From a bacterium (GTDB lineage: Bacteria > Electryoneota > RPQS01), in contig JADJCU010000007.1 in assembly GCA_016703065.1 (NCBI GenBank), positions 174,715-238,714 of the forward strand: DNA of 64,000 nt, in the 5' to 3' direction. The notes under the pieces were generated by a model. That model had not been told where the DNA came from. It ran no database searches and saw only the letters and a list, made by a program, of their open reading frames with translations. The translations under genes were made by a program, and so were the position numbers. Shown here piece after piece: positions 55,852 to 64,000 of the stretch; position 1 is the stretch's first letter, and each line of letters begins with the position of its first letter.

Positions 55852-57369
55852 TTACTTTAGCACGACGAGTTTTGGGGTGAGATATTTGCGTCCGTTGGTG
55901 GCGTGGAGAAAATAGAGGCCTGTGGCGAGCGGCGAGACGTCGTAGAAGTGCGAACGCGAGGTCCAAGGCAGGGACAGCCTGTCCACTTCGCGGCCCTGAA
56001 CCGAGTAGATACTGATTTCAACGGGCTGACTTGAGGAGAGCGGTTGCACGTCTATCGTCACAAATCCATTTGCCGGATTAGGGTAGATAGAAAGCGAAAA
56101 GTCATCGACAATCGGCTGGTGCTCTTCCGCAGGCAGGATCATCGTGGTGTCGCCTGAGAAGATCACCACACGGCCCCGGCGGTTAAAGCCATTCTGACAA
56201 CCGACGGTAAGGTCTTCAATCCCGTCGCCGTTGATGTCGCCAACACCCGTAGCGCAACATATTCCTACCATCAATCCGTTGACTGTGCCGTCTTCTTCCC
56301 AAACCGGTGTCGTGCGGAGATATGAACCGCCGACAAATAGAGCCAGTCGGCCAAAGCCTCCGTTGCATGCCGAATTGATTATGATCACATCCTCATAGCG
56401 GTCACGATTGAAGTCACCAGCGCTATGTAGCTCGTGACCAACGTTCGGACATGCACCATATTCCAAGTTGCCCGTTGCTACTTCTGATGGTGTTTCCGCG
56501 CCCATGTGTACTTCCACGATGGACTCGCCCCGATGAACAAGAAGATCATCGTACTGATCGTCGTTCAGATCTGCTTCAAGCATTGCGTTGATCGAGAAAT
56601 TCCCAGACCAGGCTAGGTCTGGAATGGTGTCAGGCTCTGCACTCCCAAAGTAGAACTTTGTGACCCCAGCGTCCTGAGTTGGAAAGTCATCAAAGCCGTC
56701 GCCATTGAAATCCCCATAGATATCGTTGGGCCTGCTTTCGCCGCTGAAGATGGGTTCGCCTTGAGTCACATACGACACTTGAAAGTCCCAGGTCGGGCTG
56801 CCCAGATAGACGGTGGTCAAATCCGACGGGCGGCTGTCATAATAGTAAAAATCATCGTATCCGTCCCCGTTATGATCCCCGATCAGCCCAATCTCGCCTG
56901 TTGTGGCGTTCGGGTTAAAGAACCCTGCCATGGTCCACACCACTTCTGGCACGGCGTCCGCATCTACGCCACCCGAATAGAATTTCACGTAACCTGTATC
57001 CGACAGATAGGGCCAGAATGAAATCATCCAATCCGTAAATCCGTCCCCGTTGAAGTCGCAGAATTTGAACAGAAGGATGCGACGATACGGGTCTCCTTGC
57101 TCTCCTGTGATCCGCAAGTAAGGTGTCTGGCTAGGGTTTGGTCCTCCGTAGAAGAAGGAAAGTCCCGTGGAATCACCACCATGTTCATCGCTGTTCCAAA
57201 CCGCCCAATCCGCATACCCGTCATCATTCTGATCGCCAAGCGGATAGATTCCGGCGCCGAAATGCGACGTTACTAAATCCCCGTCACGCTGCCATAAGAC
57301 CTCTTGCGCAGCGGCGAAGCTGGCAAACAGTAGTATGCAGATAATAATGTAGCGCATGGGATATCTCAT
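55852..57369 (-). CDS. FG-GAP repeat protein with type IX secretion sorting domain
   Basis: This 505-residue protein has a signal peptide (YIIICILLFASFAAAQ) and a beta-propeller-like region with seven Ca-binding FG-GAP-type motifs, for example DQNDDGYADW, DFNGDGFTDW, DHNGDGYDDF and DINGDGIEDL. The C-terminal 80-residue domain starts at SIYPNPANGFVTIDV and has VQGREVDRL and LATGLYFLH, a type A sorting signal read by the type IX secretion system. It is therefore probably secreted or surface-attached. The start may be ATG 57369 or 57357. It stands alone, convergent with the thyX-like gene. Confidence 0.88.
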   Translation of the reverse strand: MRYPMRYIIICILLFASFAAAQEVLWQRDGDLVTSHFGAGIYPLGDQNDDGYADWAVWNSDEHGGDSTGLSFFYGGPNPSQTPYLRITGEQGDPYRRILLFKFCDFNGDGFTDWMISFWPYLSDTGYVKFYSGGVDADAVPEVVWTMAGFFNPNATTGEIGLIGDHNGDGYDDFYYYDSRPSDLTTVYLGSPTWDFQVSYVTQGEPIFSGESRPNDIYGDFNGDGFDDFPTQDAGVTKFYFGSAEPDTIPDLAWSGNFSINAMLEADLNDDQYDDLLVHRGESIVEVHMGAETPSEVATGNLEYGACPNVGHELHSAGDFNRDRYEDVIIINSACNGGFGRLALFVGGSYLRTTPVWEEDGTVNGLMVGICCATGVGDINGDGIEDLTVGCQNGFNRRGRVVIFSGDTTMILPAEEHQPIVDDFSLSIYPNPANGFVTIDVQPLSSSQPVEISIYSVQGREVDRLSLPWTSRSHFYDVSPLATGLYFLHATNGRKYLTPKLVVLK

Positions 57370-57409
57370 GGGGTTATTGTTTGTGATTGGTTGGGAACAG
57401 CGGTGCCTG

Positions 57410-57463
57410 AAAAACAAAAAGACGAACCTCATTGCCGTTTCGATTAGCAATTTGGGTTCGTCT
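57410..57463 (-). terminator. Terminator hairpin in the leader of the FG-GAP gene
   Basis: On the minus strand AGACGAACC (57455-57463) pairs perfectly with GGTTCGTCT (57420-57428), with a further inner ATTGC/GCAAT stem, and is followed by TTTTTGTTTTT. It has the form of an intrinsic terminator yet lies about 41 bases upstream of the FG-GAP start codon, so it may attenuate that gene or end an upstream transcript. Confidence 0.65.
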
Positions 57464-57843
57464 CGTTCGTCTGTGGCCTCCCCGGTGTCGTGTGCAATGT
57501 GCTCCCGGCCTCGCTGCAATATCGTGACTTATGAGGGGATTGTCAAAGGCCGGCGTGCCGCCGGTGCGGTTGCGCCGGCGCTTGGGATTCCGAGCGGGCG
57601 GAGGGGTTCTTCAGCCGTGGCGGCTGCACAATGACGGTACGATTTTCAGTTGGTGGATGGGAATGGCCCGAGCTCCGCACAGAGGTCCACCCGAGGGGAG
57701 GAGGAAAAGGAGTTGCGTTTTTGGGGGTAAGTCTTTATATTCCAGTTCACCTTGTTTTCGCTATCCACCAGCATTTGCGTGACCGCTATAATAGTTGGCC
57801 CCCCACGATTATTAAGCTCCGCTCGCTGGTGGTATTTTTTCCT
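57464..57843. other. Gene-free stretch before tRNA-Leu
   Basis: About 380 bases with GC-rich runs (around 57548-57600) and small overlapping open frames without family features. A TATAAT at 57787-57792 probably is the -10 of the tRNA promoter; no good -35 is visible. I see no supported gene. Confidence 0.5.
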
Positions 57844-57929
57844 GCCGGGGTGGCGGAACTGGTAGACGCAGCAGACTCAAAATCTGCCGGGGATTACTCC
57901 CCGTGCCGGTTCGATTCCGGCCCTCGGCA
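57844..57929 (+). tRNA. tRNA-Leu (anticodon CAA)
   Basis: The 86-base sequence folds as a class II tRNA: acceptor GCCGGGG/CCTCGGC, anticodon stem GCAGA/TCTGC with loop CTCAAAA (anticodon CAA), a long variable arm (CGGGGATTACTCCCCG), and a T arm with GGTTCGATTCC. The discriminator base is A. The CCA end is not encoded. It would read UUG codons. Confidence 0.95.
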
Positions 57930-57932
57930 CTG

Positions 57933-57960
57933 GGCCCGTTGATGACGGGCCTTGTTGTTT
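57933..57960 (+). terminator. Rho-independent terminator after tRNA-Leu
   Basis: GGCCCGT and ACGGGCC pair around a TGATG loop, followed by TTGTTGTTT, four bases after the tRNA end. Confidence 0.85.
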
Positions 57961-57982
57961 ATTAGGAGATTAGGAGACGTAA

Positions 57983-58984
57983 TTGGGTTCAACTTACGCC
58001 ACATCGGGAGTGCATCTCGACCGTGCCGCAGAGGCCAAGCGGTTAATTGCGCAGGCAGCAAAGTCCACGCACACGGCGAATGTCGTACGAGGAATAGGGC
58101 TTTTCGGTGGGTTCTTTGCGCTTGACGATGCTACCGACGGCCAGGTACTTGTGGCCTCGACGGACGGCGTGGGGACGAAAGTCCTCCTCGCTGCCCAGTT
58201 AGGAAATATCTCAGGGCTGGGTGAGGACTTGGTTCATCACTCCATCAATGATATATTGGTGTGTGGAGCCAAACCGATCTTCTTTCTCGATTATCTTGCG
58301 TTTGGCAAGCTCGATCCAGCCATCGCCGGGACACTGGCCGAGAGCCTGGCGCGCGGATGCAAGGCGCACGGCGTCGCACTAATCGGAGGCGAGACGGCCG
58401 AGATGCCGGGTCTTTACGCGGAAGGACATTTTGACCTGGCAGGTACCATCGTTGGAAAAGTTAAGCGGGACCGGATTATCGACGGCTCCCGCGTGGAGAA
58501 GGGCGACATTCTCCTCGGCGTTTCATCAAATGGACCTCATACAAACGGGTACTCACTGATCCGGAAAGTGCTTGAACCTATGGTAGCGTCCGGAGAGTTG
58601 GACTCGATCATGCTCGCCGACGGCAGGCGCTTCTCCAAAGCCGTGCTTGCGCCGCATCGCTGCTATTGGAATGAGATGTCGCCGCTGTTGACAAACTCGA
58701 CTCTTCATGCGATGTCGCATATCACGGGCGGCGGACTCGTGGAGAATACGGAGCGAGTTTTGCGCGAGGGGATGCATCTCGACGTAGACTGGGGCGCATG
58801 GGAGTTGCCTGAACTCTTCAAGATGATTCAGCAATGGGGGAGTGTGCCGGATGACGAGATGCGGCGGGTATTCAATTGCGGCATCGGCCTCGTGCTGATC
58901 GTCGCGGAAAACTCGGTCCCGGAGTTTGAGGCACACTTTGCAATGCTGAATGAACGCATTTTCACAATAGGGCGCGTGGCTTGA
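57983..58984 (+). CDS. purM: Phosphoribosylformylglycinamidine cyclo-ligase
   Basis: PurM closes the imidazole ring to form AIR in purine synthesis. The 333-residue protein has STDGVGTKVLLA, HHSINDILVCGAKPIFFLDY, GGETAEMPGLY, GVSSNGPHTNGYSLIRK and HITGGGLVENT. The start is TTG 57983 with AGGAG six bases upstream; no better start is in frame nearby. Its stop overlaps the plsY start (TTGA). Confidence 0.95.
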   Translation: MGSTYATSGVHLDRAAEAKRLIAQAAKSTHTANVVRGIGLFGGFFALDDATDGQVLVASTDGVGTKVLLAAQLGNISGLGEDLVHHSINDILVCGAKPIFFLDYLAFGKLDPAIAGTLAESLARGCKAHGVALIGGETAEMPGLYAEGHFDLAGTIVGKVKRDRIIDGSRVEKGDILLGVSSNGPHTNGYSLIRKVLEPMVASGELDSIMLADGRRFSKAVLAPHRCYWNEMSPLLTNSTLHAMSHITGGGLVENTERVLREGMHLDVDWGAWELPELFKMIQQWGSVPDDEMRRVFNCGIGLVLIVAENSVPEFEAHFAMLNERIFTIGRVA

Positions 58985-59577
58985 GCACGTACCTTGCGGC
59001 CCTGATGGGGTACGTTATCGGCGGAATTCCGACCGGCATCTGGATATCAAAAGTAGTTGCGGGGAAGGACCCGCGCGCGGCGGGATCAGGTAGCTCGGGA
59101 GCGACAAACGTGTCACGCGTGCTTGGGAAGAAGTGGGGCGTGGTGGTCCTGCTGCTGGATGCGCTGAAAGGATTTGCGCCCGTGTATTGGCTCGTGCCGC
59201 TCGTGTTTGCGGAGAATATTGTGCAGATGCAGATCATCACGGCTTGCGCGGCTGTCATGGGGCACGTGTTCACGCCGTTTGCAAAGTTCAAAGGTGGGAA
59301 GGGAGTCGCGACGGCGGCCGGGGCGATGGCGGCGATTGACGCGATAGCGCTGTTGTACAGCCTGGCCGTTTGGCTGGTAGTGTTCTTGATCTCGCGCAGA
59401 GTATCGCTGGCCTCACTATTGGCCGCAGCGGCGTTCCCGGGCATGTTACTGTTATCGAAACCAAGGCACCCAACAATTGTGTTTGCCGGCGGCGTGGTGA
59501 TTGCATTGTTCTTGATCTATACGCACCGTGCGAATCTCGCGCGGTTAGTAACCGGAAATGAGCCGAGGTTCTTCTGA
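58981..59577 (+). CDS. plsY: Glycerol-3-phosphate acyltransferase PlsY
   Basis: PlsY transfers an acyl group from acyl-phosphate to glycerol-3-phosphate at the inner membrane. The 198-residue protein has about five helices and the three family motifs: GGIPTGIWISK, GSSGATNVSRVLGKKWG and GHVFTPFAKFKGGKGVATA. The TTG start overlaps purM. It is followed directly by gpsA, whose product makes its substrate. Confidence 0.94.
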   Translation: MSTYLAALMGYVIGGIPTGIWISKVVAGKDPRAAGSGSSGATNVSRVLGKKWGVVVLLLDALKGFAPVYWLVPLVFAENIVQMQIITACAAVMGHVFTPFAKFKGGKGVATAAGAMAAIDAIALLYSLAVWLVVFLISRRVSLASLLAAAAFPGMLLLSKPRHPTIVFAGGVVIALFLIYTHRANLARLVTGNEPRFF

Positions 59578-60572
59578 TGAAAGTCGCGATACTCGGGGCG
59601 GGAAGTTGGGGAACTGCGCTGGCAATACATGCCGGAAAACACGATCATGACGTGAAGTTGTGGGCGCGGGACCGGGATCATGCGCGCGAGCTCGACGAGA
59701 AACGGGTGAACGAGCACTATTTACCGGGAATCGTGATCCCGGAGCGTGTGTACGCGACAGCGGAATTCGCGGCCGCAATCGACGGATGCGAAGTTGTGTT
59801 CTTTGCCGTGCCGACGCAGGAGCTGCGGAGTTTTTTGGCGACCTATGGTGCGCGAGTTCCGCGCGCGATTTGGGTGGGAACCGCAAAGGGAATTGAAACG
59901 AGCACGAAGCTGTTCGAGCACGAACTGTTAGCCGAGTGCGCACAGAATTTTGACACACAGCGTTACGCAGCGCTATCCGGCCCTACGCTCGCGGCAGAAC
60001 TTGCCTTGGGAATGCCGAGCTCAGCAGTGATCGCAAGCGCGAAAGACGAGACATCAAGAACATTGCAACGCGAGCTTTCCTCGGAACGGCTCAGGTTGTA
60101 TCGGTCGATAGACGTAATCGGTGTCGAATTCGCGGGAGCGATGAAAAACGTGATCGCACTCGCTGCCGGAATGGTCGATGGAATTGGATACGGCGCCAAC
60201 ACAAAGGGCGCATTGATTACGCGCGGCCTTACGGAGTTGTCGCGGTTGGGCGAAGCGGTTGGAGGTGAGCGCAAGACGTTCATGGGGTTATCGGGACTTG
60301 GGGATCTCTCTACGACGTGCATGTCTCCCCGTAGCCGCAACCGGACAGTGGGAGAGTACATCGGAAAAGGGGAGACCCTTGAAGCGGCGCTACGGAAGAC
60401 AGGGCAGGTTGCAGAAGGTGTCTACACGGCGCGCGCGGCATTTGAGTTGGGTATTCGACATAGAGTAGCAGTACCGATTACGTCGGGAGTGTGCGCAGTA
60501 TTGGAAGGAAAGTTGTCGGCGCGCGACGCAGTGCGCGGCTTGATGGAACGGGAACTTAAAGAAGAAGATTAA
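59577..60572 (+). CDS. gpsA: Glycerol-3-phosphate dehydrogenase [NAD(P)+]
   Basis: GpsA reduces dihydroxyacetone phosphate to glycerol-3-phosphate for phospholipids. The 331-residue protein begins with AILGAGSWGTALAIH (NAD(P)-binding), has FFAVPTQELRSF, ALSGPTLAAELA, the catalytic lysine region EFAGAMKNVIALAAG, and GLSGLGDLSTTC. It overlaps plsY by one base, and the pair forms a functional unit. Confidence 0.96.
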   Translation: MKVAILGAGSWGTALAIHAGKHDHDVKLWARDRDHARELDEKRVNEHYLPGIVIPERVYATAEFAAAIDGCEVVFFAVPTQELRSFLATYGARVPRAIWVGTAKGIETSTKLFEHELLAECAQNFDTQRYAALSGPTLAAELALGMPSSAVIASAKDETSRTLQRELSSERLRLYRSIDVIGVEFAGAMKNVIALAAGMVDGIGYGANTKGALITRGLTELSRLGEAVGGERKTFMGLSGLGDLSTTCMSPRSRNRTVGEYIGKGETLEAALRKTGQVAEGVYTARAAFELGIRHRVAVPITSGVCAVLEGKLSARDAVRGLMERELKEED

Positions 60573-60586
60573 TCAGCGAGGTAAAG

Positions 60587-61897
60587 ATGGTGACGCCGAC
60601 CGCGCCACACGTTTATTTGCAGGACATCGCCGGCTGGGACGGCAAGGATGTTACGCTCAAGGGGTGGCTCTACAACAAACGATCATCAGGCAAAATCCGG
60701 TTTGTGATCGTGCGCGACGGTACCGGACTGATTCAGTGTGTCGGGTCGATTAATGATATCGGCGACGAAGGGCTTGCCGCAGTTGATTCGCTGACGCAGG
60801 AGTCCTCGGTGATAGTCGAGGGCACGGTGAAGGCCGAACCGCGCGCGCCAGGGGGGTTCGAGTTAGTCCTAAAAAAAGTCGTTCCGGTGCATGTTGCGCT
60901 GGGCGAGTTTCCGATTTCCCCTAAAGAGCACGGAACCGCGTTTCTGATGGACAATCGCCATTTGTGGCTGCGGAGCAAGCGGCAAGTAGCGATCATGCGG
61001 ATTCGGCACAGCATCGTGAAGGCGATTCGTGACTTTTTTGACGAGCGCGGGTTCACGCTGTTTGATCCACCAATTTTCACGAACGCGGCCTGTGAAGGCA
61101 CATCGACGCTGTTCGAGACGGACTACTTTGGCGAGCCAGCATACTTAAGTCAGTCTGGACAGCTCTACGGGGAGTGCGGCGCAATGGCGCTGGGCAAGAT
61201 ATACACATTTGGTCCGACGTTTCGCGCGGAGAAATCCAAGACGAGACGGCATCTGACGGAATTCTGGATGATCGAACCGGAAGTAGCGTATGCAGAGATG
61301 TGGGACGCCGCCGCGCTCGCGGAAGACATGATTTGTTTTGTCGTGCGACGAGTTCTGGATACGCGGCGAGAAGAGTTAACGGCGATCGAACGCGACCCTG
61401 CGATACTTGAGAAGATTCAGAAACCATTTCCGCGAATCTGTTACACAGACGCAATCGAAGTACTGAAGAAGAGTGGCCACGAAATCAACTGGGGCGACGA
61501 CATCGGTGGAGACGAAGAAACGACGATTTCTAATCAATATGATCGGCCCGTATTCCTGCATCATTTCCCGGCGGATCTGAAGGCCTTTTACATGAAGCGC
61601 GATCCAAACGACCCGAAGTTGGCGCTCGGGTTTGACCTGCTCGCACCGGAAGGGAAGGGTGAAGTAATTGGCGGTGGTCAGCGCGAAGATGACTACGACA
61701 CTCTGGTTGCGAGAATTCAAGAGCATGGACTTAAGGTTGAGGACTTTGAGTGGTTCCTTGATTTGCGCAAGTACGGAACCGTGCCGCACGCAGGATTTGG
61801 ATTAGGGCTGGAACGCACTGTGGCCTGGTTGTGTGGTCTGCCGCACGTACGGGAAACTATTCCGTTTCCAAGAATGATTTCGCGATTGAAGCCATAA
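60587..61897 (+). CDS. asnS: Asparaginyl-tRNA synthetase
   Basis: This 436-residue class IIb synthetase has an N-terminal OB fold (VTLKGWLYNKRSSGKIRFVIVRDGTG), FDPPIFTNAACEGTSTLFETDYFG, the motif 2 region FRAEKSKTRRHLTEFWMIEPE, and motif 3 GFGLGLERTVAWLCG. These features separate it from aspartyl enzymes. The start ATG 60587 follows an AGGT-type site, 14 bases after gpsA. Confidence 0.94.
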   Translation: MVTPTAPHVYLQDIAGWDGKDVTLKGWLYNKRSSGKIRFVIVRDGTGLIQCVGSINDIGDEGLAAVDSLTQESSVIVEGTVKAEPRAPGGFELVLKKVVPVHVALGEFPISPKEHGTAFLMDNRHLWLRSKRQVAIMRIRHSIVKAIRDFFDERGFTLFDPPIFTNAACEGTSTLFETDYFGEPAYLSQSGQLYGECGAMALGKIYTFGPTFRAEKSKTRRHLTEFWMIEPEVAYAEMWDAAALAEDMICFVVRRVLDTRREELTAIERDPAILEKIQKPFPRICYTDAIEVLKKSGHEINWGDDIGGDEETTISNQYDRPVFLHHFPADLKAFYMKRDPNDPKLALGFDLLAPEGKGEVIGGGQREDDYDTLVARIQEHGLKVEDFEWFLDLRKYGTVPHAGFGLGLERTVAWLCGLPHVRETIPFPRMISRLKP

Positions 61898-61930
61898 GAC
61901 GTTTGAATTTCGAGCATGCGGAGGTTGAAG

Positions 61931-63607
61931 ATGAGATGTGTAGGATGGGTTTTTCTGGCGGTCGTCGTCAGTGCATCAACTCTGTTTGGCCAGCCGACGA
62001 TAGACGCGGCAAACTGGCCGTATGGTGCGGACCAGATCGGTAACTTCTGGGATTACTATAACACGGCATCGAACGTTGCTGTGAATATGGCGACAATCAA
62101 TCCGACACAGCAGGGCGGGGTGTGGGACTTCACAACAGGTCCAACTAACTCCACAGCGTCGTCGGAGTTGCGGGCTTCTGCCGATGCGCCCGCGCCGCTT
62201 CCTGCAAACACCAGTTACGTGGAGTATCAAACGCAGGGCGGCTCGACGCAGTGGCTCTACAGCGATGAAACCGCAGCGGGAACTTGGGCCCGGGGCTTCG
62301 CGCAAGGCGGAACCGTCTATGCCTATGATGCGCCGCAGTGGAATATCTATCACTATCCGATGACGTTTGGCACGACTTGGACATCGGCTTGGACGTGGGG
62401 AGAAGCTGAGCTCGGCACTCCAATTCAAGAAACGCGCAACGTCGAGATGGTAGGCTGGGGAACGGTGACCACTCCGTTCGGCGGTCCAATGCCCTGTCTG
62501 GTAATGCGCACGTTGCAGACGAGCTACGCGGAGTTCATGGGAATCCCGCTCGTTGATGATTTGTACCGAACATACGAGTGGCTCGTGCCAGGAATAGGAA
62601 GCGTCGTGGCTATTCTCTCTGTTGAGGGGGAAAGCAACTGGCTGTTCAACACGGCATCCGGCTACTTTCGTATGACCGACACCAATCTCGGCGGAGACCT
62701 GCTTCCGCCTGCAATCGTAGGTGTCACCGATCTGCCTGACAGTCCGAGCCCGGGCCCGTACTTAGTTTCAGCGAATATCACGGATGCAAGCGGAGTTTCG
62801 TCGGCGCTGCTTTATCACGCCACGAATGGCGGAGCATACACAAGTGTTGCGCCAACAGATGTGAGCGGTGATGTCTACACGTTTTCGATTCCTGCGCGAA
62901 CGGGGTCTCCGGTGCAGGAAGTGCGCTACTACGTTTCGGCGCTGGACGATGCGCCGAACCACAACAGCACTACGAACCCTTCAAATGCGCCGACCAGCTT
63001 CTATTCGTTTAATTGGATAGACGACAACGCACCGCCCGATTTTTCAAATGTTACGGTGTGGCCGTCGCCCACAAATTTCAATGGTCCGTATCCGGTGAGC
63101 GCGGCGATTACCGACGACAATGGAGTTCTGTTTGCGTCGTTGCACTACCGCTTTGGCGGTGGCGCCTGGCAGGAAATTGCATCAGACTGCAATGTCGGAG
63201 ATGTTTACACCTTCACGATTCCGGCGATTTCGTCAACGACGATTGTGCGCTATTACCTTGAAGCGGTCGACAATTCAGGTTTTTTCAACACCGGATTCTA
63301 CCCAACAGCAGGTCAATCCGGTCCGGTTGTCTTTCAAGCGGTGTTTACAACGCCGGCGAATCCGCAGGCAGTGGATGACTTGACGATTCTACCGAGCGGA
63401 GATGGTGTTGTGCTTCGTTGGAGTGCAGTCACACATGATGTGAATAACAATGCGACGGTTATAAATCACTACGACGTATATCGCGGCGCGGCGGGTGACG
63501 GGAGTGACTTTGTGTTGCTCGGGAACACGGCCGATACTCAGTATACTGATTCCGGCGTGCTGACAACGGATGCCGTGCATCAATACATGGTTCGCGCGGT
63601 GCGTTAG
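61931..63607 (+). CDS. Secreted protein with fibronectin-like repeats
   Basis: From ATG 61931 (GGAGG six to seven bases upstream) the protein has 558 residues with a signal peptide (VFLAVVVSASTLFGQ). A large N-terminal region of about 245 residues is unassigned. Then come two similar Ig-like repeats (one begins VTDLPDSPSPGPYLVSANI, the next VTVWPSPTNFNGPYPVSAAI; both contain EVRYY/IVRYYLEA-type strands). A C-terminal fibronectin type III domain ends AVHQYMVRAVR. No type IX sorting domain is present after it. The role is unknown; surface or periplasmic adhesion is possible. Confidence 0.78.
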   Translation: MRCVGWVFLAVVVSASTLFGQPTIDAANWPYGADQIGNFWDYYNTASNVAVNMATINPTQQGGVWDFTTGPTNSTASSELRASADAPAPLPANTSYVEYQTQGGSTQWLYSDETAAGTWARGFAQGGTVYAYDAPQWNIYHYPMTFGTTWTSAWTWGEAELGTPIQETRNVEMVGWGTVTTPFGGPMPCLVMRTLQTSYAEFMGIPLVDDLYRTYEWLVPGIGSVVAILSVEGESNWLFNTASGYFRMTDTNLGGDLLPPAIVGVTDLPDSPSPGPYLVSANITDASGVSSALLYHATNGGAYTSVAPTDVSGDVYTFSIPARTGSPVQEVRYYVSALDDAPNHNSTTNPSNAPTSFYSFNWIDDNAPPDFSNVTVWPSPTNFNGPYPVSAAITDDNGVLFASLHYRFGGGAWQEIASDCNVGDVYTFTIPAISSTTIVRYYLEAVDNSGFFNTGFYPTAGQSGPVVFQAVFTTPANPQAVDDLTILPSGDGVVLRWSAVTHDVNNNATVINHYDVYRGAAGDGSDFVLLGNTADTQYTDSGVLTTDAVHQYMVRAVR

Positions 63608-63609
63608 CG

Positions 63610-63903
63610 ATGGCGGGCGAGTTGCGCAGAGTGCGTGTGACGGTGAATGGACTGGTGCAGGGTGTCGGCTTTCGCTACTTTGTGTTTGAACGCGCCCAGT
63701 CCCTCGGCGTGACAGGATGGGTGCGGAATCTACGGGACGGCCGCGTTGAAGCGGAAGTCGAAGGGAAGGACGATCAGGTGAATATGTTGCTTGACATCAT
63801 GCGCGAGGGCCCAACGTTCGCACATGTTGAGTCGTGCAATGTATTCCCGTTGAGCGGCGGACAGCAGTACCAAGATTTCCGGATTGCACCGAATGGGCAG
63901 TGA
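63610..63903 (+). CDS. acyP: Acylphosphatase
   Basis: This 97-residue enzyme hydrolyses acyl phosphates. It has VNGLVQGVGFRYFVFERA, containing the catalytic Arg in GFRYF, and GWVRNLRDGRVEAEVEG with the catalytic Asn, matching the family in order and spacing. It lies two bases after the secreted-protein gene. The next gene overlaps its last codons. Confidence 0.95.
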   Translation: MAGELRRVRVTVNGLVQGVGFRYFVFERAQSLGVTGWVRNLRDGRVEAEVEGKDDQVNMLLDIMREGPTFAHVESCNVFPLSGGQQYQDFRIAPNGQ

Positions 63904-64000
63904 AAACTCAGGAAGAGTGCTGAGCGATCTGGGTGCGGCATTTGCGCCGGGCGATGTGCTATTGCCTGGCGATCTGAATTTTGAGAACTATTGTCATGAC
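63893..64000 (+). CDS. Unidentified gene, 3' end missing
   Basis: ATG 63893 overlaps the acylphosphatase end and opens a frame of 36 codons to the window edge (SDLGAAFAPGDVLLPGDLNF). The overlap and open frame suggest a real gene in the same operon. Too little is visible to assign a function. Confidence 0.45.
   Translation, partial: MGSENSGRVLSDLGAAFAPGDVLLPGDLNFENYCHD

Noticed and set aside
57464..57843. Small open frames before tRNA-Leu
   Set aside because: They overlap each other in several frames, lack ribosome sites and have low-complexity translations.

Overview
This is a gene-dense bacterial chromosome segment of moderate to high GC. Intergenic gaps are short, many genes overlap by 1-4 bases, and GTG or TTG starts are common. 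The gene set points to a Gram-negative, diderm member of the FCB superphylum or a neighbouring candidate phylum (Zixibacteria/KSB1/Electryoneota-like); this placement is inference. The supporting signs are a complete Bat (BatABCDE) operon, an LptE-like lipoprotein, an outer-membrane beta-barrel protein, an FG-GAP protein with a C-terminal type IX secretion sorting domain, DUF2723, and a methylmalonyl-CoA gene set.

Layout. 1-6.3 kb: Bat aerotolerance-type operon (DUF4381-like, BatA, BatB, BatC, BatD, BatE) ending in a SPOR lipoprotein. 6.3-13.2 kb: three family 2 glycosyltransferases, a DUF2723 membrane glycosyltransferase-like protein, a beta-barrel protein and purE. 13.3-29.3 kb: accA, thioesterase, epimerase, a helicase-exonuclease fusion, biotin carboxylase, BCCP, methylmalonyl-CoA mutase catalytic chain, birA, coaX, amidase, greA, two PspC genes, lepA and lepB, closed by a strong bidirectional terminator. 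29.3-40.0 kb, minus strand: uvrB, lipoprotein, purD, a sigma-54 activator, lptE, tsaC and a DUF3108 protein, then, behind its own promoter, a five-gene cluster of uncharacterised membrane proteins headed by an FnIII-DUF6754 protein. 40.1-53.7 kb, plus strand: a PpiD-like foldase, an exopolysaccharide/O-antigen block (Wzz, Wzy, sugar transferase), serS, class II aldolase, tsaD, a large VWA-like membrane protein, an acyl-CoA carboxyltransferase and a receiver protein with a membrane tail. 53.9-64 kb: a double-domain ThyX, the FG-GAP/T9SS protein (minus strand, with a terminator hairpin in its leader), tRNA-Leu(CAA), purM, plsY, gpsA, asnS, a secreted protein and acylphosphatase.

How the genes fit together. 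Biotin carboxylase, BCCP, mutase and BirA sit together, and the matching carboxyltransferase lies 29 kb away; together they would interconvert propionyl-CoA, methylmalonyl-CoA and succinyl-CoA. TsaC and TsaD both serve tRNA t6A. PurE, PurD and PurM are scattered through separate operons. PlsY with GpsA covers early phospholipid synthesis.

Data quality. About sixteen single-base frame breaks occur, several in housekeeping genes (birA, lepA), mostly in or beside short homopolymers. I read them as sequence errors rather than pseudogenes and annotate each gene across its break. The least explained part of the window is the membrane cluster at 29.3-32.7 kb.
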